Assembly: GCA_965662545.1 (NCBI GenBank)
Contig: CBFIHZ010000009.1
Location: 41,158 to 105,157, forward strand
Source: CPC320 sp002684375
GTDB lineage: Bacteria; Pseudomonadota; Alphaproteobacteria; Rhodobacterales; Rhodobacteraceae
Direction of reading: 5' to 3'
Length of the DNA stretch: 64,000 bases
Position numbers and translations under genes: made by a program. How positions within the stretch are numbered: the first letter of the stretch is position 1; every line of letters begins with the position of its first letter. The notes below the pieces were generated by a model. That model worked only from the letters and a program-made list of their open reading frames with translations, made no database searches and was not told the origin of the DNA. Below are positions 8,928-16,995 of this stretch, piece after piece.

Positions 8928-10592
8928 ATGGCAATTAAAGAACCATTGTTGGATTTAAACATCGAAACCGAGAAGTCTGGATTTTACCAAGGCTTTTCTA
9001 AATTTGTGACCGTTGGGTCAAAAATATCGATTGGGGCTCTGATCCTTTGGGCAGTGACGCAACCAGAAACCGCAGGCGAAGTTTTGAAAGCCGTCCGAAG
9101 CTCAATAGATAATAATACAGGTCCTTGGTACATGTATGTGATGGCCTTTTATATTTTGGTTTGCTTTGGCTTGGCGATCTGGCCCGCAACTGGCAAAATC
9201 CGTCTTGGTGGCGACGGCAGCCGCCCGGAATTCTCAAGCTTTTCATGGTTTTCCATGATGTTTGGGGCGGGTATTGGTATAGGCATGCTGACCTATGCCA
9301 CTGGGGAACCGATCTATCATTTTTCCAATAACCCGGATGTGATTATGGGAAATACCACCGCATCGAGCGCTGATAATGTGCGGGCCGCGATGAAATGGTC
9401 GTTTCTGCATTGGGGCTTTTCGGCTTGGGGTTGCTATGCAATCGTTGGGCTGGCGCTGGCCTTTTTCAGTTATTCGCGTGGCCTGCCACTGACCATTCGC
9501 TCGGGATTGACGCCACTGTTTGGGCGTGCGCTCGAAGGTCCTTTGGGGCACATTGTCGACATTGTTTCAGTGATTGCAACGATCCTTGGTGTTTCGGTGA
9601 CGCTTGGCTATGGGGTGTCCCAGTTTGCCAGTGGGGTGTATAATATCACCGGTATGAATTGGTTGATGGATGTGGACGGCGATCCAACCAAAATTGCTAT
9701 GATCGTCAGTCTGGTGATTGTGATGATTGCGTCAACGCTGTCGGCCCTGTCGGGTGTTGGTAAAGGCATCAAATGGCTGTCGAATATTAATATGGGCCTG
9801 TCGTTTTTCATGCTCGCCTTCTTTCTGGTCTTTGGTTCGACGTTGTTTGCGCTCAGCGCGTTATTTGTCGGTTTGTGGGATTATGTGATAAACTTGCCGA
9901 TGATGATCCTCACCGTATGGTCTGCGGATGGTACTGGCGCTGCGAACACCGCCAATGCGTTGGCCGGTTGGCAGGGTGGCTGGACAATCTTTTATTGGGC
10001 GTGGTGGATCGCCTTCGCGCCGTTTGTCGGTTTGTTTCTGGCCCGTATTTCGAAGGGACGCACAATTCGGGAATATGTTTTGGGTGCGATGATCGTGCCG
10101 TCGATCATGTGTTTCGTTTGGTTTGCTTTTGCAGGGGGTACGGCGATTGACCTGACATTGAACGGGGGCGCTGGCGATCAAATTACCGGTGCAGGCCTGT
10201 CGAGCCAGTTGTTTGCGATGATCAATTTCATGCTTTCGCCGACATTGGCCACTTTGATGTCGCTTTTGATTGTGATCTTGCTGATGACGTATTTGGTTAC
10301 GTCGGCGGATTCGGCGGTTTTGATCATTAACACTATTGCTGCAGCGGGTGATGAAAGCCCGAAAGGTCGGGTCCATATCATCACATGGGGCATTATCCTC
10401 ACTCTGGTAATTGCCGGTCTGCTGCTGACAAAAGGCGACGGATTAGCGGCAATCAATACAGCGATGATCATTGGCGCGCTGCCATTTTCAGTCGTCATGG
10501 CCTTGATGGGCATTGCTTTGGTCAAAGCCTTGGTCCGGGACGGCATGCGCAACGCGGCCGGAATTTCCAAGACAGTTGAACCCGCTGAATAG
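8928..10592 (+). CDS. BCCT-family betaine/choline/DMSP transporter
   Basis: The 554-residue product is a sodium- or proton-coupled carrier of the betaine-choline-carnitine family with about twelve helices. Hallmarks are the glycine-rich stretch MFGAGIGIGMLTYATGEP, MKWSFLHWGFSAWGCYAIVG, and the signature WWIAFAPFVGLFLARISKG with RTIREY. A strong ribosome site (GGAGGG) precedes the ATG by 5-6 bases. The neighbouring dmdA makes DMSP a likely cargo, since BCCT carriers are known DMSP importers; glycine betaine is equally possible on sequence alone. The gene diverges from the DUF2182-DUF1326-dmdA group and has its own promoter. A strong hairpin follows its stop. Confidence 0.9.
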   Translation: MAIKEPLLDLNIETEKSGFYQGFSKFVTVGSKISIGALILWAVTQPETAGEVLKAVRSSIDNNTGPWYMYVMAFYILVCFGLAIWPATGKIRLGGDGSRPEFSSFSWFSMMFGAGIGIGMLTYATGEPIYHFSNNPDVIMGNTTASSADNVRAAMKWSFLHWGFSAWGCYAIVGLALAFFSYSRGLPLTIRSGLTPLFGRALEGPLGHIVDIVSVIATILGVSVTLGYGVSQFASGVYNITGMNWLMDVDGDPTKIAMIVSLVIVMIASTLSALSGVGKGIKWLSNINMGLSFFMLAFFLVFGSTLFALSALFVGLWDYVINLPMMILTVWSADGTGAANTANALAGWQGGWTIFYWAWWIAFAPFVGLFLARISKGRTIREYVLGAMIVPSIMCFVWFAFAGGTAIDLTLNGGAGDQITGAGLSSQLFAMINFMLSPTLATLMSLLIVILLMTYLVTSADSAVLIINTIAAAGDESPKGRVHIITWGIILTLVIAGLLLTKGDGLAAINTAMIIGALPFSVVMALMGIALVKALVRDGMRNAAGISKTVEPAE

Positions 10593-10601
10593 TGTCATAA
10601 A

Positions 10602-10626
10602 ACTGGTTGCCTTTGTGGCAACCAGT
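10602..10626 (+). terminator. Hairpin after the BCCT gene
   Basis: A perfect 10-bp stem ACTGGTTGCC / GGCAACCAGT with a 5-base loop lies 10 bases after the BCCT stop codon. No run of T follows directly, so it may slow decay or terminate only partly. Confidence 0.55.
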
Positions 10627-10672
10627 ACTCATACAGGCGCGGTAGTATTTCTCAGCTTTTAGGGGATCCAGC

Positions 10673-11896
10673 ATGACCGCACTTGATCTTGATTTTGTTC
10701 GGAGCCAGTTTCCGGCTTTTTCAGAACCATCCTTACAGCAACAGGCCTTTTTCGAGAACGCTGGCGGCTCGTTTACCTGTCAGGCGGTGGTCGATCGGCT
10801 CACCCGTTTTTATACCCAACGCAAAGTGCAGCCCTATGCCTCTTATACGGCGAGTAGGTTGGGTGGTGAAGAGATGGATGAGGCCCGGATGCGGCTTTCC
10901 GCGGCGATGGGGGTAGACGCTGACGAGCTGTCATTCGGCCCTTCGACAACACAGAATACCTATGTACTGTCTCAGGCCTTTCGCAAATGGCTGTCTCCGG
11001 GCGATGCCATTATTGTTACAAATCAGGACCATGAAGCCAATAGCGGGCCTTGGCGCCGGTTGGCGGATGAGGGTGTTGATGTGCGTGAATGGAAGATAGA
11101 TGCCGATACCGGAATGCTTGATCCAAATCGTCTGAGCGCGTTGCTGGACGAACGGGTCAGACTGGTGTGTTTTCCCCATTGTTCAAATGTGATCGCTCAG
11201 GTCAATCCGGTCACTGAAATTACCGCGTTGGCGCATGCTGCAGGGGCTTTTGTCTGCGTTGATGGGGTCAGTTATGCGCCACACGGTTTGCCGAATGTCG
11301 GTGATATGGGCCCCGATATCTATCTCTTTTCCAGCTATAAAACCTATGGGCCTCATCAGGGTATCATGGTGATACGGCGGGCGCTGGGCGAGCTTTTGCC
11401 CAATCAGGGACATTACTTTAACGCTGGAAGCTTGTACAAACGCTTTACACCAGCAGGCCCGGATCATGCTCAAATCGCCGCCTGTGCGGGCATTATAGAT
11501 TATTTTGAAGCGTTGGCAGATCACCATGGGATGCAAGGCACTGCAACTGAGCGCTGCAGCCAAGTACACGATTTGATGCGCGCCCATGAAAGCGCATTGC
11601 TGCAACCTTTACTAGATTTTGTGGCCAGCAAGAATTCGGTACGCATGCTGGGGTCGCGGGTGGCGTCGGAACGTGCCCCGACCGTCGCGTTAGATTTGGG
11701 AAAATCGCCCGTAGAGGCGGCAAAAGCACTGGCAGAGCGTGGTATAATGGCCGATGGAAATGACTTTTATGCGGTGCGACCGTTGCAAGCCTCAGGCATA
11801 GATCCCGAGCAGGGTGTTCTAAGACTGAGTTTTGTTCATTACACCTCGCAAGCAGAAGTCGACAAACTGATGACGGTTCTGGAAGATATTCTTTAA
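10673..11896 (+). CDS. Class V aminotransferase (cysteine desulfurase-like)
   Basis: The 407-residue product is a PLP enzyme of the class V fold, closest in pattern to the cysteine-desulfurase-like VC1184 subfamily. It shows FFENAGGS near 26-33, the cofactor aspartate region VCVDGVSYAPHG (Asp197, His203) and the PLP lysine in SSYKTYGPHQG (Lys223). A desulfurase active-site cysteine loop is not evident, so true sulfur transfer is doubtful. The gene stands 48 bp before the photolyase gene on the same strand and may be cotranscribed with it. The substrate is unknown. Confidence 0.8.
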   Translation: MTALDLDFVRSQFPAFSEPSLQQQAFFENAGGSFTCQAVVDRLTRFYTQRKVQPYASYTASRLGGEEMDEARMRLSAAMGVDADELSFGPSTTQNTYVLSQAFRKWLSPGDAIIVTNQDHEANSGPWRRLADEGVDVREWKIDADTGMLDPNRLSALLDERVRLVCFPHCSNVIAQVNPVTEITALAHAAGAFVCVDGVSYAPHGLPNVGDMGPDIYLFSSYKTYGPHQGIMVIRRALGELLPNQGHYFNAGSLYKRFTPAGPDHAQIAACAGIIDYFEALADHHGMQGTATERCSQVHDLMRAHESALLQPLLDFVASKNSVRMLGSRVASERAPTVALDLGKSPVEAAKALAERGIMADGNDFYAVRPLQASGIDPEQGVLRLSFVHYTSQAEVDKLMTVLEDIL

Positions 11897-11944
11897 TCCG
11901 ATGTGCTGCCCTAGGCGTACAACAAGATAAAGAGTAAAAATACA

Positions 11945-13366
11945 ATGTCAGATGCTCCACCCATCCTCCTTTGGCTGCGCCGCGATTTTCGCTTGTCCGA
12001 CCACCCAGCCCTGAGCGCTGCAGTGGCCAGTGGCCGTCCGATTGTACCGGTTTTTATTCGTGACAGCGAAGTTGATGCCTTGGGCGCTGCGCCCAAATGG
12101 CGCCTCGGATTGGGGCTGGCGCAGCATAAAAAAGCCCTTGCAAACTGTGGGTCTCGTTTGGTTTTGCGAACGGGTGCGCCTTTGGCGTGTCTGCAAAGTT
12201 TGATCGAAGAGACGGGGGCCACCTCTGTCTATTGGTCACGTCTGTATGACCCAAGTTCGATTGCACGCGATCAAGAGGTCAAAGAAACGCTTAAATCACG
12301 CGGTATCGAGGCGCGCAGTTTTGGTGGCCATTTGCTGTTCGAGCCGTGGAGTGTCGAGACCAAAACCGGAGGGTTTTACCGCGTTTACTCGCCGATGTGG
12401 CGAGCGGTCAAAGATCGTGATGTTGCAGCCCCGTTGGCAGCGCCTGTGCGGATTGCGCCTCCAAAGAATTGGCCGCAAAGTGAGCGGATAGAAGACTGGT
12501 CGCTGGACGCAGCCATGGCACGTGGCGCGGCAATCGTGCGTCCATACGTACGTCTGGGGGAGGCTGCCGCTCAAGACCGCTTGGCTGAATTTACCAATGG
12601 GGCCATATCGGACTATGTGGCGCAAAGGGATATCCCATCGGTGGATGGGACGTCTGGCTTATCCGAGAACCTTACTCTTGGTGAAATTAGCCCCCATCAG
12701 TGCTGGCACGCGGGAATGCGGGCGCATCTTGGCGGGGCGCCGGGCGCAGAGACCTTTCTGAAAGAACTGGTGTGGCGCGAATTTGCCTATCATTTAATTT
12801 ATCACACTCCCCATATCGCCCAACGCAATTGGAAGCCTGATTGGGACCGCTTTGCGTGGAACGAAGACGCTGGGCATCCTCATGTTCAGGCATGGATGCA
12901 GGGCAGAACCGGCATTCCATTTGTGGATGCAGGGATGCGGGAACTTTACGTGACCGGTCGGATGCACAATCGCGCGCGGATGATTGTTGCGTCATATTTG
13001 ACCAAACACTTATTGAGCCATTGGAAAATTGGTTTGAAATGGTTTGAGGCATGCCTTGTTGATTGGGACCCGGCGAGCAATGCCATGGGTTGGCAATGGT
13101 CTGCGGGTTCTGGTCCGGATGCGACGCCATATTTTCGTGTGTTCAACCCGGTTACGCAATTGGATAAGTTTGACCCCGAGCGCCACTATACAAATCGCTG
13201 GATCGCCGAAGGGCAGGGCGCTCCAAGCAACACAGCTTTAAGCTATTTCAGTGCCATTCCCAAAAGCTGGGCACTGTCGCCAGATATGCCGTACCCGGCG
13301 GCGATCATAAGTCCGCAAGAGGGCAGACAGCGCGCGCTTTCAGCATATGAAACACGAGGTTTTTAA
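11945..13366 (+). CDS. phrB: Deoxyribodipyrimidine photolyase
   Basis: The 473-residue flavoprotein repairs UV-induced cyclobutane pyrimidine dimers using blue light. The N-terminal antenna domain opens with ILLWLRRDFRLSDHPAL. The C-terminal FAD domain has FLKELVWREFAYHL, GRTGIPFVDAGMREL, TGRMHNRARMIVASYLTKHL and ASNAMGWQWSAGSGPDATPY, typical of class I CPD photolyases. Length is normal. Its stop codon is immediately followed by the start of the cyclopropane fatty acid synthase gene, so the two are cotranscribed and probably translationally coupled. Cryptochrome function cannot be excluded but repair is far more likely. Confidence 0.93.
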   Translation: MSDAPPILLWLRRDFRLSDHPALSAAVASGRPIVPVFIRDSEVDALGAAPKWRLGLGLAQHKKALANCGSRLVLRTGAPLACLQSLIEETGATSVYWSRLYDPSSIARDQEVKETLKSRGIEARSFGGHLLFEPWSVETKTGGFYRVYSPMWRAVKDRDVAAPLAAPVRIAPPKNWPQSERIEDWSLDAAMARGAAIVRPYVRLGEAAAQDRLAEFTNGAISDYVAQRDIPSVDGTSGLSENLTLGEISPHQCWHAGMRAHLGGAPGAETFLKELVWREFAYHLIYHTPHIAQRNWKPDWDRFAWNEDAGHPHVQAWMQGRTGIPFVDAGMRELYVTGRMHNRARMIVASYLTKHLLSHWKIGLKWFEACLVDWDPASNAMGWQWSAGSGPDATPYFRVFNPVTQLDKFDPERHYTNRWIAEGQGAPSNTALSYFSAIPKSWALSPDMPYPAAIISPQEGRQRALSAYETRGF

Positions 13367-14659
13367 ATGCGTCCGGAAAAAACAATGTACGCCGATGCAA
13401 CGGCGGGTGACCTTGCGCAGCATAAAGGTGGTTTGTTAACCAGTGTGAAGGGGCAGAAAAACCTGCCACGATACTTCGCTCGGGTGATGCGTATAGTGCA
13501 GACCCTCCAAGTTGGCAGTCTTATTTTGGTTTTGCCAGACGGGCGAAAATTTATCGCCCACGGCCAGCCTGGTGTCTCACCGATCAGTAAGCAGGCGCTC
13601 CATGCGGAGTTGCATGTTCACAATACAGCATTTTTTTCACGTCTGGTGCGCGAGGGTGATTTGGGGTTTGCCGATAGTTATCTTGACGGGTGGTGGTCCA
13701 CCCCCGATCTGCAGGCGTTGATGGATTTGTTTCATGCCGGAAATGAGCGATTGTACGATGGGTTTCCGGGGCTTGGTCTGTTGCGCCTGTTTGAAAACCT
13801 AATTTATTGGCTGCATTCAAACACCCGCCGACAGGCAATGAAGAATATCAGCTATCACTATGACTTAGGAAACGAGTTTTACGGACTGTGGCTTGATGAG
13901 ACGATGACATATTCGTCGGCATTGTTTCAGAGCGGCGATCAGAGCATGGCATCGGCGCAAACCGCTAAGTACGCCGCAATGATTGATCAAATGGGGGTTG
14001 AACCGGGTGATCATGTGCTTGAGATTGGTTGTGGCTGGGGAGGATTTGCCGTCTATGCAGCACAAAACAGGGGGCTTCGGGTTACGGGTTTGACGATCAG
14101 CAAGGAACAGCTTGCCTATGCTGAGGACCGTGTACAACGTCTTAACCTGGGCCACCTGATAAACCTGAAATTGCAAGATTACCGCGATGAACAGGGGGTT
14201 TATGACGGTGTCGCTAGTATTGAGATGTTTGAAGCAGTGGGCGAGAAATATTGGCCCCAGTATTTCGAGATTGTGCGCCGTGCTCTAAAACCCGGTGCTC
14301 GGGCCACGCTGCAGATTATCATGGTCCAAGACAAGCGCTTTGACGTCTATCGAAAAAGTGTTGATTTTATTCAAAAATACATATTTCCTGGTGGTATGTT
14401 GCCCAGTCCGTCGGTGTTGCAGTCACAGATCACAAAGGCAGGATTGACGAAAACTGCATCGGTCGAATTTGGGCGGAGCTATAGTCAGACATTACGGCAA
14501 TGGCATGACCGATTTAATGCGCGGTGGGACGAGGTTGCGCAATTGGGTTTTGATGACCGTTTTCGCCGCATGTGGAATATGTATTTAACCTCCTGTGCTT
14601 CGGCATTTGAAAGTGGCTATTGTGATGTGACCCAGATCACAATGAAAAAACCCAATTAG
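13367..14659 (+). CDS. cfa: Cyclopropane-fatty-acyl-phospholipid synthase
   Basis: The 430-residue enzyme adds a methylene bridge from S-adenosylmethionine across the double bond of membrane phospholipid acyl chains. It shows the family block ISYHYDLGNEFYGLWLDETM (161-180), the SAM-binding loop VLEIGCGWGGFAVYAA (218-232), and VASIEMFEAVGEKYWPQYF downstream. The ATG directly follows the photolyase stop with no gap; a GAGG ribosome site lies inside the end of the photolyase gene. The pairing of photolyase and cfa suggests a shared light or oxidative stress response, but no regulator is visible. Confidence 0.92.
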   Translation: MRPEKTMYADATAGDLAQHKGGLLTSVKGQKNLPRYFARVMRIVQTLQVGSLILVLPDGRKFIAHGQPGVSPISKQALHAELHVHNTAFFSRLVREGDLGFADSYLDGWWSTPDLQALMDLFHAGNERLYDGFPGLGLLRLFENLIYWLHSNTRRQAMKNISYHYDLGNEFYGLWLDETMTYSSALFQSGDQSMASAQTAKYAAMIDQMGVEPGDHVLEIGCGWGGFAVYAAQNRGLRVTGLTISKEQLAYAEDRVQRLNLGHLINLKLQDYRDEQGVYDGVASIEMFEAVGEKYWPQYFEIVRRALKPGARATLQIIMVQDKRFDVYRKSVDFIQKYIFPGGMLPSPSVLQSQITKAGLTKTASVEFGRSYSQTLRQWHDRFNARWDEVAQLGFDDRFRRMWNMYLTSCASAFESGYCDVTQITMKKPN

Positions 14660-14754
14660 GCGGCTTGGTGTGTGACGAGACTGGCGATGCGCTTTGTTGA
14701 CGTTTAACCTAGGCTTAAATTAGTCACGTTTAGGGGCCTTGGTTTGAGGATTGT

Positions 14755-15906
14755 GTGTTGAGCCATTTGAACTCGATTTTTGTTTATGCGGACCTGTTGC
14801 AGTCCGATATGCTTGCCGCAGTCATTCAGGACGAGGCTTCGCAGGTAACCCAGCAGCCTGCGAGTGTTGATAAAGATGCACTCGACTGTCGGTTTGATAC
14901 TAGTGCGACGGTCGATGCACCGGCTGAAAAAGACTGGATAGAGGGCATCATCCTATCCGATATGTCACAAGATCACAGGGCGCGTCTGGCATTTTTTTAT
15001 ACTGTTTTTGGGGCTGTTTCTGTAGTCGGTAAGGCGCAGACTGCGTCCGATATCATTCCTGTTAAGATATATTGTTCGCCCTCAATGTCAGGTCTTGAGT
15101 CGCATTTGTGGTCGCCTGTGGGGCGCGATCTTGTTGGGGTGGGGGATAATCTGGCTCTGGCTTTGCGTTTGATAGACGATGTAATGGCGCTCTATGGCCA
15201 AATAGGCGCAGCAGAAGTTGCCGCAAGGTTGCCGCGGATGCGGGCACGGGCGCAGTCGGCCCGTATGGCGCAAACTGCGGTGGCCCGCGGCGTTGGCTTG
15301 GAAATGACCCGCGATCTGGTGCATCATCAGGTGCAGCGTCAGCCTTACAGTGGTTTTTTTGCAGTCGAAGAACACGATGTGTCATTTCAAAAATTTGATG
15401 GCACATACAGCCCGGTCGTGACCCGGGCCGTGTTTGTATCGTCGGATGCGGCGATTGTGCTGCCTTATGATCCTGTCACAGATCGGGTCTTGCTTGTCGA
15501 ACAGTTTCGCGCTGGCCCCTATATCAGAGGCGACCGGTATCCATGGTGTCTTGAACCTATTGCCGGTCTGATAGATGCGGGCGAAACACCGGCACAAGCG
15601 GCGCTGCGCGAGGCGAAAGAAGAGGCGGGGCTTGATTTGAAGGGCTTGGAATTAATCTCGCAAACCTATCCTTCGCCAGGGTCATCGGCTGAGTTTTTTC
15701 ATCTGTATTTAGGGCTTGCTGACTTGCCCGCTTCAACTGATTTAATCGCGGGGCTTGCAACCGAAACAGAAGACATTCGAAGTCATATTTTTACGTTTTC
15801 CGAATTAATGGACCACATCGATTTGGGGTCGTTTTCTGTCGGACCCACAGTATTGGCCGGGCTTTGGTTGGCACGGAATCGAGATCGTTTGCGCGCAACG
15901 GGTTGA
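14755..15906 (+). CDS. trgB: TrgB-like NUDIX hydrolase with degenerate N-terminal domain
   Basis: The 383-residue product has a C-terminal NUDIX domain. Its box runs 271-295 (begins GLIDAGETPAQAALREAKEE) and keeps all catalytic residues: Gly271, Glu277, Arg285-Glu286, Glu289-Glu290, Gly292. It resembles ADP-ribose pyrophosphatases. The first 150 residues look like a worn gamma-glutamylcyclotransferase-type domain (FVYADLLQSDML). This two-domain layout followed directly by cysteine synthase matches the trgB-cysK tellurite resistance locus of Rhodobacter sphaeroides as I recall it. The start is a GTG. The name is by context as much as by sequence; the true substrate is unknown. Confidence 0.75.
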   Translation: MLSHLNSIFVYADLLQSDMLAAVIQDEASQVTQQPASVDKDALDCRFDTSATVDAPAEKDWIEGIILSDMSQDHRARLAFFYTVFGAVSVVGKAQTASDIIPVKIYCSPSMSGLESHLWSPVGRDLVGVGDNLALALRLIDDVMALYGQIGAAEVAARLPRMRARAQSARMAQTAVARGVGLEMTRDLVHHQVQRQPYSGFFAVEEHDVSFQKFDGTYSPVVTRAVFVSSDAAIVLPYDPVTDRVLLVEQFRAGPYIRGDRYPWCLEPIAGLIDAGETPAQAALREAKEEAGLDLKGLELISQTYPSPGSSAEFFHLYLGLADLPASTDLIAGLATETEDIRSHIFTFSELMDHIDLGSFSVGPTVLAGLWLARNRDRLRATG

Positions 15907-15963
15907 GTTAATCTTACGTCGCGCATAGATGTTTTCAGCAAGGCATGGTAAGTGAGGCATTGT

Positions 15964-16995
15964 ATGCAAATCAAACAAAATTTAGCAGCTTTGGTTGGCA
16001 ATACGCCCCTTCTGCGATTGGCGCGCGCCAGTGAGGCAACGGGCTGTGATATTTTTGGTAAGGCGGAGTTCATGAATCCGGGACAGTCTGTCAAGGATCG
16101 TGCGGCTTTATTCATTATTAACGACGCGGTTGCTCGGGGGCATTTGCAGTCAGGCGGCACAATTGTTGAAGGCACAGCAGGCAATACAGGCATCGGTCTG
16201 GCATTGGTGGGAGCCTCGATGGGGTTTCGTACCGTGATTGTTATTCCTGAAACCCAGAGCCAAGAGAAAAAAGACATGTTGCGGCTCGCGGGGGCAGAAT
16301 TGGTTGAGGTTCCAGCTGTTCCGTATAAAAATCCGAACAATTATGTTCATTATTCGCAGCGGTTGGCCGAGCGACTGAATATGACCGAGCCTCAAGGTGC
16401 CATCTGGGCCAATCAATTCGACAATACCGCGAACCGGCAGGCGCACGCTGAGACCACTGGCCCTGAGATTTGGCAACAGACCGAAGGTAAAGTGGACGGC
16501 TTTATCTGTGCAGTGGGATCTGGCGGTACATTGGGTGGGGTGGCTCAATCGCTGCAACCCAAAGGCGTTAAAATTGGTCTTGTTGACCCAATGGGCTCGG
16601 CGCTGCACGCTTTCTATACCGATGGCGTATTAAAGTCCGAGGGCAGCTCAATCACCGAGGGGATAGGGCAGGGGCGCATCACAGCCAATCTGGCGGATCT
16701 GCGCCCTGACTACAGTTTTCGGGTGCCAGATAGCGAAGCGATCCCGATTGTGTTCGATATGCTTGACACCGAAGGTTTATGTTTGGGTGGATCGTCTGGT
16801 CTGAACATCGCTGGCGCGATACGTATGGCGCGCGAGATGGGACCAGGTCACCGGATTGTCACGATCCTGTGCGATTATGGCACGCGGTATCAGTCAAAAT
16901 TGTTCAATCCAGCATTCTTGCGCCAAAAACAACTGCCGGTTCCGACTTGGCTGGAACCCGCTGCGGATCGCATTCCGTCAGTTTTTGATACCTGA
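15964..16995 (+). CDS. cysK: Cysteine synthase (O-acetylserine sulfhydrylase)
   Basis: The 343-residue PLP enzyme makes cysteine from O-acetylserine and sulfide. It has the PLP lysine in NPGQSVKDRAALFII (Lys44), the substrate loop EGTAGNTGIGLAL, the glycine-rich phosphate site GSGGTLGGVA and GGSSGLNIAGA. The ATG at 15964 is preferred over an in-frame GTG at 15952 because GAGG stands seven bases before it. The gene follows trgB by 57 bp and its stop overlaps the next start (TGATG). In Rhodobacter this gene contributes to tellurite resistance, probably through thiol supply. Confidence 0.9.
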   Translation: MQIKQNLAALVGNTPLLRLARASEATGCDIFGKAEFMNPGQSVKDRAALFIINDAVARGHLQSGGTIVEGTAGNTGIGLALVGASMGFRTVIVIPETQSQEKKDMLRLAGAELVEVPAVPYKNPNNYVHYSQRLAERLNMTEPQGAIWANQFDNTANRQAHAETTGPEIWQQTEGKVDGFICAVGSGGTLGGVAQSLQPKGVKIGLVDPMGSALHAFYTDGVLKSEGSSITEGIGQGRITANLADLRPDYSFRVPDSEAIPIVFDMLDTEGLCLGGSSGLNIAGAIRMAREMGPGHRIVTILCDYGTRYQSKLFNPAFLRQKQLPVPTWLEPAADRIPSVFDT

